Source: an uncultured Bacteroidota bacterium
GTDB taxonomy: Bacteria; Bacteroidota; Bacteroidia; Flavobacteriales; Flavobacteriaceae
Length of the DNA: 27,957 nucleotides
Assembly: GCA_902609035.1 (NCBI GenBank)
Contig: CACLQG010000016.1
Location: 1-27,957 of the forward strand
Reading direction: 5' to 3'
This document shows positions 1-7,663 of the stretch, piece by piece. The translations under genes and the position numbers were made by a program. Under the pieces are notes generated by a model. It ran no database searches. It was given only the letters and a program-made list of their open reading frames with translations, and was not told the origin of the DNA. Each line of letters starts with the position of its first letter. Within the stretch, counting starts at the first letter, position 1.

Positions 1-2
1 GG

Positions 3-647
3 GTTGGAATTCTAATCGAAAGACTAAGTGGTATGAATCTCGAGGATTATTTCAGAAAACATATAACTGGACCGCTTGAAATGAATAGTACTTGGTTTAA
101 TGTCCCAGATAGCTTACACTATTTAATGGTAAATAAATCTGAAAGGACAGGAATAAATACGTTTAAAAATATAGATTTTACTAAACTTAAAATCAAAAAA
201 ATATTCAGTGGTGGAGTTGGACTATTTTCAACTCCTGAAGATTATTCCAAATTTTTATTATGTATGCTTAACAAAGGAAATGCTAATGGAAAGAGAATAA
301 TAAAAGAATCAACTTTTGATAAATTAAACACTAAACAATTGAGTAAATTCAACCAAATTCATAGACCAGTTAATGTTAAATATATTGAGTCAAGACCTCG
401 TGGTAATAAAGATAATTTTTTTGACAATTATGATAACTGGACACTTGGTTGGGCATATGAGCAAAATTCAAAATATAGACCAATAGGTACAGCATATTGG
501 GGTGGTTGGAATAATTACTTTACTATTGATTTCAAAAATGAATTTGCGATAATATATATGAATTTCTTATCACCTTTTAATAATTTAGAATCTTATAACT
601 TGTTTACCTCTCTTGAAAAACTGATATATAAAGACTACTTAAATTAA
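3..647 (+). CDS. Serine hydrolase of the beta-lactamase (class C / PBP4*) fold, C-terminal part, 5' truncated by window edge
   Basis: The reading frame is open from the first bases of the window, so the N-terminal half, with the SxxK nucleophile and the Y-x-N motif, lies outside. The first visible residues (GILIERLSG, then NLEDYF and ITGPLEMNSTWF) match the conserved helix after the Y-x-N motif in class C beta-lactamase-like esterases and D-aminopeptidases, where the pattern is usually ...IIExxSGxxxxxYxxxxIxxPLGMxxT. Near the C-terminus, YWGGWNNYFTIDFKNEFAI resembles the segment carrying the third active-site motif (H/W-x-G), here with Trp-Gly-Gly. An internal ATG at 33 is not the true start because homology continues upstream. 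The substrate cannot be predicted; many flavobacterial paralogs are secreted or lipoproteins. The downstream neighbour at 898 appears unrelated. Confidence 0.82.
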   Translation, partial: VGILIERLSGMNLEDYFRKHITGPLEMNSTWFNVPDSLHYLMVNKSERTGINTFKNIDFTKLKIKKIFSGGVGLFSTPEDYSKFLLCMLNKGNANGKRIIKESTFDKLNTKQLSKFNQIHRPVNVKYIESRPRGNKDNFFDNYDNWTLGWAYEQNSKYRPIGTAYWGGWNNYFTIDFKNEFAIIYMNFLSPFNNLESYNLFTSLEKLIYKDYLN

Positions 648-770
648 ATAACAGATATATCTAGTTAAATCTAAGCAATATTCTATAAGTCAATATTTTA
701 ACCCTCTTTCTTCACTATATTTTGTTTAGGATTAAGTGAAATTGAAGAGATTTTAAGAAAATCCTTTGCT

Positions 771-830
771 CAAAAAAATGAATTTTTTGGCTGTTTTGAG
801 TCTTTTTTGGCCATTTTTATTCATTTTTTG
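771..830. repeat. Imperfect inverted repeat between the serine hydrolase and DoxX genes
   Basis: CAAAAAAATGAA at 771-782 is complementary, allowing one bulge, to TTCATTTTTTG at 820-830. The inner part contains TGGC and GCCA, which can extend the pairing. It could be a weak transcription terminator for the upstream gene, but it has no GC-rich stem and could be chance pairing in A/T-rich DNA. Confidence 0.3.
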
Positions 831-897
831 AAAAAACATAAAATTAGATAAACCCCATTTTTTTAGTTAATTTGATACAAGAGTAAAAATTTTACAA

Positions 898-1251
898 ATG
901 GTATTTCAATTATATTTAATGGGTATTATTTATTCGGTATTAGGAGTGCTTCATTTTACAAACACTCAATTTTATAGACCCCTAATGCCAAAATTCTTAC
1001 CTGCGCATGATTTTCTGATTTACCTAAGTGGCATTGCTGAAATAGCTTTAGGAATTGGAATATTTTTTATTGCATCTAGAAGTTATGCTCTTAGGGGAAT
1101 TATTGCAATTCTTGCAATATTTCTTATAGTCCATGTAAATATGTTATTTCCTGAAAACCAACTTGGGATTCAGCCATGGAAACTCTGGTTAAGAATACCA
1201 ATTCAGTTTATTTTGATGTATTGGGCTTATATCAATCTACCTCAAACTTGA
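898..1251 (+). CDS. DoxX-like small integral membrane protein
   Basis: This 117-residue protein is almost entirely hydrophobic, with four predicted membrane segments: about residues 3-22, 40-60, 66-83 and 96-113. The pattern of a first helix with GVLHF, then FYRPLMPKFLP, and a second helix GIAEIALGIGIF is typical of small DoxX-like membrane proteins. The family's function is poorly defined; some relatives belong to thiosulfate:quinone oxidoreductase or redox-stress systems, but nothing here points to that. The ATG at 898 gives a full-length four-helix protein and no clear upstream start competes. The last third of the gene is duplicated 1.46 kb downstream as a broken copy (2616-2722). Confidence 0.75.
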   Translation: MVFQLYLMGIIYSVLGVLHFTNTQFYRPLMPKFLPAHDFLIYLSGIAEIALGIGIFFIASRSYALRGIIAILAIFLIVHVNMLFPENQLGIQPWKLWLRIPIQFILMYWAYINLPQT

Positions 1252-1340
1252 TGTAAGGCCAACTCTACTCAACTTAAAATATTTGAAAATAAAAACTACT
1301 ATTCTTATTTAGATTAATTATATATAATTATATTTACAAT

Positions 1341-1676
1341 GTGGTTATAAATACAAATAAAAACGGTTTTTTTGGTTTTTGTGATGATTGTCAAGAGTAT
1401 CATCTTCAATTTAACAATATATTCTTAACGTTATCAGAAGAAAATTTTTACAGGTTTTCATACTATTTAAAAAATCTTGATCCATGTAAATCAATGATAC
1501 CTAAACATAAATTTATTCAAGATAAAAAAATTATACTCCCTGTTTTACACCCATATATGCTTGTTTTGGTTAATATTGAAGAACTAAACATGCTTAAAAA
1601 ATTGATTCTACTGAGTGAAAATAATAATCATATAATCACTAGTAAGGATTTACCTTTTGATTTAAATGATAACTAA
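1341..1676 (+). CDS. Small Cys-containing Bacteroidota protein, DUF6686-like
   Basis: This 111-residue soluble protein has an N-terminal C-x-x-C pair (FCDDCQEYH, residues 14-22) followed by LQFNNIFLTLSEENFYRFSYYL. That layout resembles the small Bacteroidota DUF6686 family, in which a CxxC..H element precedes an FNN motif. I recall this by pattern, so the family name is tentative. The CxxC plus His could bind metal, but no second CxxC is visible. The frame opens with GTG at 1341; an overlapping ATG at 1339 leads straight to a stop, so GTG is the only reasonable start. It ends 6 nt before the next gene, so the two are probably cotranscribed. Function unknown. Confidence 0.6.
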   Translation: MVINTNKNGFFGFCDDCQEYHLQFNNIFLTLSEENFYRFSYYLKNLDPCKSMIPKHKFIQDKKIILPVLHPYMLVLVNIEELNMLKKLILLSENNNHIITSKDLPFDLNDN

Positions 1677-1682
1677 TTTAGT

Positions 1683-2615
1683 ATGGTTTATTTGAAGGAA
1701 AAAATACTTTTACTGCGATTTATCTTTTTTTTAACTGTAATTTTTTTAATTCCAAATGAAATAAATTCTCAATCTAAACTGAAAAAAGATAGAGAAGCAA
1801 TTTTAAATTTATGTGGTTGTTTTGAAATTAATTTTAATTTTTCTGAAACATTTAATTTCTCAGAAGAAGATGATTATGTTGGATCTGAAGTTTATCAATC
1901 ATATGCTTTGGAACTGGCTCTACCAATTGTTAATAAAAAAAATAAAATTTCCATTCAACATTTACTTATCGTAGGTTATGGTGATGAAAAATCCGTCATA
2001 AAACACTGGAGGGAGGATTGGTTATACCAAAACACCCATTTACATCTGTTTAATGGTAATAGAGTTTGGGAAAGTAAAAATTTGAACAAGAAAGCAGTCA
2101 AAGGACAATGGACTCAAAAAGTTTATCAAGTTGATGATAGTCCAAGGTATGAGGGGACTTCTACTTGGGTTCATGTCGATGGAAAAAGTTTTTGGGAAAA
2201 TGAAACAAATGCTCCATTACCAAGAAGAGAGTATACAAAACGTAATGATTATAACTTAATGAAAAGATGGAATCGCATTGAGATTACAGATAATGGATGG
2301 ATTCATAAACAAAACAACTCAAAGGTTTTAAAAACAGAATTTGAATCCATGATCATAGCAAATGAAATAGGTTTCTCTCCATATAAAAAAGTAAATGATA
2401 AAAGATGCAACCCAGCTAGGGAGTGGTGGAATACTAAACAATCCAAATGGAATAGTGTCAGAGAGGAATGGGAGAAAATTTATGTTTTAGAAAAAGATAT
2501 TTCAATCAAAAAAAAGGTAGATGGAATGTTTTTATATGAGCATTTAATGTTCACAAATAACTATGAAAAAAATGAAACCCATGGACCATTAATTTACTCA
2601 TTTTTGAATTATTGA
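1683..2615 (+). CDS. Secreted protein of unknown function, DUF6607-like
   Basis: 310 residues beginning with a hydrophobic segment (about residues 8-23) that ends in NEINSQS, consistent with a signal peptide and periplasmic or surface location. The mature part starts KDREAILNLCGCFEINFNFSETF and later has many aromatic residues (HWREDWLYQN, STWVHVDGKSFWENE, REWWNTKQSKWNSVREEWEKIY). This recalls the Bacteroidota DUF6607 family, whose members begin with a D-x-x-AI...GC...FNFAETF pattern; assignment is by motif memory. No catalytic motif is recognisable. It lies 6 nt after the DUF6686-like gene. Its TGA stop (2613-2615) sits exactly where the duplicated DoxX fragment begins, suggesting that its 3' end was formed at a recombination junction. 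Confidence 0.62.
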   Translation: MVYLKEKILLLRFIFFLTVIFLIPNEINSQSKLKKDREAILNLCGCFEINFNFSETFNFSEEDDYVGSEVYQSYALELALPIVNKKNKISIQHLLIVGYGDEKSVIKHWREDWLYQNTHLHLFNGNRVWESKNLNKKAVKGQWTQKVYQVDDSPRYEGTSTWVHVDGKSFWENETNAPLPRREYTKRNDYNLMKRWNRIEITDNGWIHKQNNSKVLKTEFESMIIANEIGFSPYKKVNDKRCNPAREWWNTKQSKWNSVREEWEKIYVLEKDISIKKKVDGMFLYEHLMFTNNYEKNETHGPLIYSFLNY

Positions 2616-2722
2616 AAAAACCAACTTGGGATTCAGCCATGGAAACTCTAGTTAAGAATACCAATTCAGTTTATTTTGATGTATTGGGCTCAGATAAATC
2701 TACCTAAACTTGATATAAAGCC
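2616..2722 (+). pseudogene. Duplicated, broken fragment of the DoxX-like gene (3' third)
   Basis: Bases from about 2616 to 2722 are nearly identical to 1154-1260, the last third of the DoxX-like gene plus a few bases beyond its stop. The shared core runs from CCAACTTGGGATTCAGCC to GATGTATTGGGCT with one substitution. That substitution changes a Trp codon TGG (in CTC TGG TTA) to TAG, so the copy cannot encode the same protein. The downstream part has more mismatches and a one-base deletion. No start region of the gene is present. The two copies flank the gene pair 1341-2615, forming an imperfect direct repeat about 1.46 kb apart. Confidence 0.85.
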
Positions 2723-2832
2723 ATCTCGCCATAACTTGAATTTCAAGATAATTGAATCTTAAAGATAATAATAACCAAAATTATTCAAAGATTTGATTTA
2801 GCTGCTCCAGTTTCTATCAGTTTTTCAGTAAA

Positions 2833-4071
2833 TTAATTTTGTTCTAAAGCTTTTAACCTTTCTATTAATGGAGGATGTGAATAGTGCACAAAAACATAAA
2901 ATGGATGAGGATACAAATTAGATAAATTATCCACAGATAATTTTTTTAGAGCTAATGCTAAATCTTTAGCATTATATTCTTTTTTTGCAAATTCATCTGC
3001 TTCAAATTCATTTTTTCTACTTAAAAAATTCATAAAAACACCAATTATCAAACCTATTGGACTAAACAAAATAGAAAAAATTATCAACCCCAAGTGAAAA
3101 GTTATAGTTTCACCTCCTAAGGAATATATTAATGAATCATTACTTAAACATAATTCAAAAAGATATGTGATTAATCCAGTTTGAATTATTGATAACACTA
3201 AACTTTGAAAAATGTGTTTCTTTTTGTAGTGTCCAACTTCATGAGCTAATACAGCAACCAATTCCTCTTCGGTATACTTTTCAACAAGTGTATCATATAG
3301 AGCAATCGTTTTTTTCGGGCCGAGTCCCGAAAAAAATGCATTTGCTTTTGTAGATCTTTTAGATCCATCAATTATAAATATGTTGTTAATCGAATATCCA
3401 ATTTTATTTGAAAAATTATTAATTTTTTCCTTCAAACTAGATTCTTTTAGAGGAGTTAATTTATTAAATAAAGGAACAATCAAAGTAGTGTAAAACATAT
3501 TCATAAAAATTATGAAGATTGATAATCCAATCCATAAGTAGATCCAAAATCCACTCACAAAATAATTATAAATCCAAAGAGCCGAATAAAGCAATAATCC
3601 TCCAATTATAATACCTAATATTGTACCTTTAATTTTATCTAAAAAAAATGTTTTTAGAGTTGTTTTATTAAAACCATATTTTGTTTCAATTTTAAAAGTT
3701 GAATAGTATTGAAAAGGAAATGAAATTATTGTATTAAACAGATAAAATGTAATTAAAAAAAGAGAAGATTGAATAAATGAATTCTGATAATTTGAGGCAA
3801 AATAATCACTTACAATACCATATATTCCAAAATATAATAGTAAAAACGTAATTACAAAACTTAAAGAAGAAGAAAAAAAGCCAAGCTTTCCAGTTTCCTT
3901 TTTATAGTTTTTAGCTTTAGTATATTTTTCCTTGCTATAAAAATCTTTTAAAGAATTAGGAATATTATCATTCCAGCATTTATCATTTACATAAGAAAGA
4001 ATTGATGAAAATATGTAATTAAATATTAATAAAGCAATTAATACAAAAAGCCATTCTTCGGAGGTCATCAT
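2833..4071 (-). CDS. M48-family membrane zinc metalloprotease (Ste24/CAAX protease 1-like)
   Basis: 412 residues with several membrane helices (about 8-27, 68-90, 102-122, 150-170, 174-197, plus later ones near 287-305 and 327-350). The zinc site is clear: HEVGH at 277-281, with the downstream glutamate ligand in NEFEADEFA (E355), as in M48A Ste24-type proteases. The Asn-rich loop (KANAFFSGLG) and the C-terminal HPP-x-x-ER-x-x-AL motif (399-409) are also family hallmarks. Length fits the roughly 410-residue bacterial Ste24 homologs. In bacteria these enzymes act in membrane protein quality control rather than prenyl processing; the substrate here is unknown. It is monocistronic on the minus strand, with broken gene debris upstream. 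Confidence 0.93.
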   Translation of the reverse strand: MMTSEEWLFVLIALLIFNYIFSSILSYVNDKCWNDNIPNSLKDFYSKEKYTKAKNYKKETGKLGFFSSSLSFVITFLLLYFGIYGIVSDYFASNYQNSFIQSSLFLITFYLFNTIISFPFQYYSTFKIETKYGFNKTTLKTFFLDKIKGTILGIIIGGLLLYSALWIYNYFVSGFWIYLWIGLSIFIIFMNMFYTTLIVPLFNKLTPLKESSLKEKINNFSNKIGYSINNIFIIDGSKRSTKANAFFSGLGPKKTIALYDTLVEKYTEEELVAVLAHEVGHYKKKHIFQSLVLSIIQTGLITYLFELCLSNDSLIYSLGGETITFHLGLIIFSILFSPIGLIIGVFMNFLSRKNEFEADEFAKKEYNAKDLALALKKLSVDNLSNLYPHPFYVFVHYSHPPLIERLKALEQN

Positions 4072-4209
4072 ATAAAATTTATATTATTTTGTTTGCAATA
4101 ATAAGTAAAAATATTTTTAATTAAATTATTAATTTAAATACATGGTTAGTCAATTTCAACTAAAAATTCCACCCCATAAATAAGGGTTATATACTTTCGA
4201 GATTAAAAA

Positions 4210-4712
4210 TGGAGATTTGAAAATTTCAGCTATAAAACTATTAAATAGATTAAGAAAAAATACTTTATCGAAGGCTTGCTTATTTTCTTGAGTGTTCTTT
4301 CAGCATTCTTTTTGGAATTACAGATTAGGAAGGTCTGATATTAAACTGAAAAATAATTTAATGCTTGAATTATCATCTTCAATAAAGGAAGACGTAAAAC
4401 AAATAAATGATGTAAAAGTGGTCTTGACTGAATCAATGAATTCAGGGTAAGTATTACTTGAAGATTTTCTTTCTGATGATAAGCAAAATAATGACGTTAT
4501 AGCAGAGAACTTTTCAAATTCTATGGAAACTTTATATTTTAAGCCTATACTCTTTGCTTTCTCTGACCACTTCTGATGGTTACCCTAGTCGGCAAACAAA
4601 GCAACATCTAAGCCTTCTAGAGAGCTATGTTTTATATTATCAGGAATGTTTTTTCTTATTGTACTTTCTCTTAGCAGCCTTGAATAAGGAGTATCCCATC
4701 ACAACGTATTGA
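4210..4712 (+). pseudogene. Decayed gene resembling a flavobacterial single-TM, DUF6090-like protein
   Basis: Joining reading frames recovers a plausible protein. The first frame reads WRFENFSYKTIK, hits TAG (4246-4248), then continues as a hydrophobic helix EGLLIFLSVLSAFFLELQIRK. A frameshift near 4333 leads into SDIKLKNNLMLELSSSIKED and onward to TAA (4448-4450). The same frame resumes (VLLEDFLSDDKQNNDVIAEN...) until TGA at 4574. A second shift at about 4572 opens SDGYPSRQTKQHLSLLESYV..., ending at TGA 4710-4712. A short N-terminal part, one membrane helix and a helical tail is the layout of the abundant DUF6090-type flavobacterial proteins. The family assignment is an inference; the gene-like character with several lesions is seen directly. 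Confidence 0.6.
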
Positions 4713-4762
4713 TAGTTTTTAATCGCAAAGCGTATAATTCTGAACATAATAACCAATCTAAG

Positions 4763-5215
4763 CTAATCAATAATCGCTACACCCTCAGCGACAATAGATT
4801 TAGTGATTTTAGAGTTTGTAATTTTTGAAATATAATCTTCTGACTCTCCTGCATCAAATGCATAATGTTTTAGCTGAGAAACTGAAATAGTATCTAATTT
4901 AATTTTACCTTTAATTATTATATTTTTCCCAGCTATTCCGTTTTTTGGTACGAAGAATGAATAGTCTTTAAAAGTAACAAATATTTCCTCCAAGTCAGAA
5001 CGTACTTTAACCCAACACCCCTTTTTTGGACAACTTGATATAATTTTACCCCTTAATATTTCACCATTTAAATTTTTTTTGTTGTGATTAGATTCTGCTG
5101 TTAATGAAAACTTATTACCATAAAAATTTACTTCAAATTTGTCAACCTGCTCGGTAATCTGAGAGAAGGAAAAATGTGTAACAATTAAAAAAAATATATG
5201 GATTATGCTTTTCAT
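4763..5215 (-). CDS. DUF4920-domain secreted protein
   Basis: 150 residues with an N-terminal signal peptide (MKSIIHIFFLIVTHFSFSQ). The rest matches the DUF4920 pattern: GEILRGKIISSCPKKGCWVKVR (about 52-73), then FVTFKDYSFFVPK (79-91), GKNIIIKGK, SVSQLKHYAFDAGES and a final VAEGVAII. The C-x-x-x-G-C-W segment, Cys62 and Cys67, is the family's strongest signature; the two cysteines could form a disulfide or bind metal. The fold resembles an OB-like beta barrel in related proteins, but biological function is not established. It stands alone on the minus strand with the stop close to the decayed gene at 4210-4712. Confidence 0.82.
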   Translation of the reverse strand: MKSIIHIFFLIVTHFSFSQITEQVDKFEVNFYGNKFSLTAESNHNKKNLNGEILRGKIISSCPKKGCWVKVRSDLEEIFVTFKDYSFFVPKNGIAGKNIIIKGKIKLDTISVSQLKHYAFDAGESEDYISKITNSKITKSIVAEGVAIID

Positions 5216-5682
5216 ATTAAAATTATTTGTACTACAAAACTCGTAAATTAAAGTCTTTTATAAAATTATAATAACCCAAAAGATATTTAAAATTACAAAG
5301 GGTTTAGTATGGGGTGTTTTAGAAGTTTTTGCATTTACTATTAGATATATACTATAATTTTGATTATTCTTTAACTAAAGCAATAAATACTTTTCTGTCT
5401 TCAAAACTATTTTCCCAATTGCACAAGTATCTTATTAAGCTTACTTATCCCATATAATTTATTATGAGAGGTATTTCCTTAAATCTCACTTTTTTTAGGA
5501 AATTTTTATCCGATATACACACGGTTATATTTAGCTCACTAGCATAAATATTTCTAATAATTTTAAGGGTCTATTGCAATTTTAATTGAACAACCTTTCT
5601 AGGATATTATAAATAAACTCTTTTTTAATTCTAACCGGTAAATATTTTTAAAGTCTTTCGCAGATTTTTTTATTTTAGTTGT
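5216..5682. other. Intergenic stretch between divergent genes, no feature recognised
   Basis: 467 bases of AT-rich sequence separate the divergent DUF4920 (minus) and SGNH hydrolase (plus) genes, so promoters for both must lie here. I found no exact TAnnTTTG element for either gene, no open frame with recognisable protein, and no strong hairpin. Confidence 0.5.
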
Positions 5683-6426
5683 ATGAAAAACCTAATAATT
5701 CTTTTAATGTTGGTTTCATTCGCTGGATTGGGACAAACTAAAAAAGAAAAGATACTTTTTATTGGAAATAGTTTCACCTTTAATTGGAATATGCCTCGTA
5801 TGGTTGAAAAAATGGGGAAGTACAATGGTTTCGATTGGGATGTTGATCAGTCAACCCTCGGGGGTTCATACCTTGAAGAACATTGGAAAAGTGAACGTGG
5901 CCTTACAACACGAGAATATTTATCAAAAACAGCCTATGACCACATAATATTACAAGATCATAGTACTAACCCAGTTTTAAATCCTGATAATTCAATTAAC
6001 TATATTAAGAAATTCATCAATTTACCTTTAAAAAACCCCTCAAAATGGCACTTTTTTAGTACATGGATGTACCCATATTTAAGTAAAAAATCAAATGATA
6101 CTTTACCAATAAATAAATTTTATAAAAAATTACAGTCCAAAATAGGGCACGAGGTAATTGAAATAGGCAAGGTCTTTAAATTATTTATTCAAGAAAATCC
6201 CGAAATTAAATTATTGGGCGATGATAACAAACACCCTTCTCCTCAAGGAAGCTATATGGCAGCTTGTGTAATTTTTACTCATCTGACTAATAAAAGTCCA
6301 ATAGGACTCCCAAGTCGGTTTTTTGAACAAGATCAGTCAGAAAAGCAAGTGATATATTATAACATTCTCCATGGAAATTCTGCAGAAAAAATTCAAAAAT
6401 TCGTTGCTGATTATTTCAATCTATGA
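5683..6426 (+). CDS. Secreted SGNH/GDSL-type hydrolase, probable carbohydrate esterase
   Basis: 247 residues with a signal peptide ending near FAGLGQ (residues 1-18). Block I is ILFIGNSFTFNWNMP, with the nucleophile Ser30 in GNS. Block II is likely TLGGSYLEEHW (G60/G61), and block III lies in YDHIILQDHS. The catalytic Asp and His are in DDNKHPSPQGSYMAACV (D181, H184), the D-x-x-H of SGNH enzymes. This subgroup, with GNS, GG..L..HW and HPS..GSYLAA, is common beside polysaccharide utilisation loci of Bacteroidota and usually removes acetyl groups from sugars. The preferred ester here cannot be told. It is separated by more than 1 kb from the next gene, so it is probably transcribed alone. Confidence 0.86.
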   Translation: MKNLIILLMLVSFAGLGQTKKEKILFIGNSFTFNWNMPRMVEKMGKYNGFDWDVDQSTLGGSYLEEHWKSERGLTTREYLSKTAYDHIILQDHSTNPVLNPDNSINYIKKFINLPLKNPSKWHFFSTWMYPYLSKKSNDTLPINKFYKKLQSKIGHEVIEIGKVFKLFIQENPEIKLLGDDNKHPSPQGSYMAACVIFTHLTNKSPIGLPSRFFEQDQSEKQVIYYNILHGNSAEKIQKFVADYFNL

Positions 6427-6718
6427 AAAAGTTCATTTTAAAATCACCTGCATTTAATTATATTTTCTAGATTATAGTAATAGTTTTTTTCAATCACAAT
6501 ATCATTATATATTAAAGATATTTTGAGTGATGCAGTAACCACTTAGAAAACGAGTAATACCAAGTCATTTCCATAAGTAGGGGGTTTTTCATTTTGGCCT
6601 CACTCACAAGGCTCTCATAGATGCACCTTATATTGTGTATAAAAAACCCTCTCCTTAATCATTGCCATAGTTAACTTGAAAAGAATTATAAATCTAATAA
6701 ACTGATATAATATTAATC
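6427..6718. other. Non-coding stretch after the SGNH hydrolase; weak inverted repeat only
   Basis: No coding frame is recognisable. AGGGGGTTTTT (about 6579-6589) and AAAAAACCCTCT (about 6641-6652) are partly complementary about 50 bases apart. This could fold as a long imperfect stem, either a small RNA or a loose terminator. Pairing is too imperfect to call. Confidence 0.3.
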
Positions 6719-7012
6719 TTACATTTTATATTTTAACCTTATATATTGACCTAATACTAAATCTTCAACATTTATTATATCTCCAACCCCCCTCACTTTT
6801 TTTGAGTAAAGGTTTGCTTTTTTTACCAATGAATATTTCTTATTAATTTTAAATTCGTCAGTATTATATTCACCTTTCAAAAAGTTGATTTAGAACCTCA
6901 AGACTTTTTTACGTATATTCAAAGCCATCTGAATCTTGGTTAAAATGTGTTGCAAATATTTTTTGTCTTTTACTTCTAAAGTCAATCTTGATAATGCTTT
7001 GTCAATGTCTTT
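6719..7012 (-). pseudogene. Remnant of a minus-strand gene with one in-frame stop
   Basis: On the minus strand, one frame from 7012 down to 6719 is open except for a single TAA at 6892-6890. Before the stop it reads KDIDKALSRLTLEVKDKKY and continues as an amphipathic LQHILTKIQMALNIRKKV segment. After the stop it reads INFLKGEYNTDEFKINKKY and ends DLVLGQYIRLKYKM followed by TAA. Another stop lies immediately upstream and there is no start codon. The first half loosely resembles a small alpha/beta ACT-like module (LTLEVKDKKYLQHIL), but this is weak. The composition is protein-like rather than random, so I read it as decayed gene debris. Confidence 0.4.
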
Positions 7013-7030
7013 TCAAATTAATTAATTTTG
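6998..7030 (+). promoter_or_regulatory. Candidate Bacteroidota sigma-A promoter for the 45-residue ORF
   Basis: TTTG at 6998-7001 (-33-like) and TAATTTTG at 7023-7030 (exact TAnnTTTG -7 motif) are 21 bases apart, within the spacing known for Bacteroidota. The -7 motif ends only 6 bases before the ATG at 7037, so the transcript would be nearly leaderless. Confidence 0.45.
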
Positions 7031-7036
7031 TTTTTT

Positions 7037-7174
7037 ATGAAAAATAATTACATACTTGCGTTAATTTTTTCAATTGTATTAGGATATTTTCTGTATGTAT
7101 ATTTTGGCATAATTTTAATTGTCTTTATACCACCTGTATTTATTTATTTATTCAACAAGTATAATAAAAAGTAG
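7037..7174 (+). CDS. Putative 45-residue membrane microprotein
   Basis: ATG at 7037 opens MKNNYILALIFSIVLGYF, followed by LYVYFGIILIVFIPPVFIYL and a basic tail KYNKK, ending at TAG. The protein is nearly all hydrophobic, enough for two short membrane helices, and has a positively charged end. A well-spaced promoter-like pair lies immediately upstream. No homolog family is recognised. In AT-rich DNA such hydrophobic frames can occur by chance, so this remains a candidate. Confidence 0.42.
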   Translation: MKNNYILALIFSIVLGYFLYVYFGIILIVFIPPVFIYLFNKYNKK

Positions 7175-7663
7175 TATTTGTATTTGTAAATATGGTTGTA
7201 AATGGAAAATCAGGATTATACACCGCCTTTTTAAAGATTTTTAAATAATAAATTATTTATAAATGAAAGTATATTCCCTTAATCATGTTTATAATTTCCT
7301 ATTGAGGATTCGCTTTTTGTAAAGATTTAAATAATCCAAAAGTTGGTAGTCTTCTAGATAGAATAACAATCACTCCTGTGGACGGATATCTAATACGATT
7401 TTTAAGGTCAAATAAATGGATTCAAAAGTATATATGTTGGTTTTAAAATAACCTTAATTAATTTCTCAAAAATAGAGTTAAACAATAGAGAGGATAGAAC
7501 TATTTTAAAAAATGTAAGCCTATTGCAACCCCTCTTAATGCTACTTGGAAATGGATGTGAGCAAATATTAAATTCTCTTTGGCTTATGCAATAAATAAAA
7601 GCAAGTTGAATTTTTTAATTTAGGATCTTGACATTTTAAAAAATGGCAATGCTTTTATTATAA
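7175..7663. other. Intergenic stretch with a short unassigned open segment
   Basis: The plus strand has an open segment of about 40 codons (roughly 7310-7445) reading DLNNPKVGSLLDRITITPVD and RFLRSNKWIQKYICWF, but no start codon precedes it and I recognise no family. Near 7630-7651, TTGACATTTT and AAAATGGCAA form a weak stem just beyond the stop of the minus-strand GH43-like gene. It could end that transcript, but no strong T-tract follows. Nothing else is supported. Confidence 0.35.
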
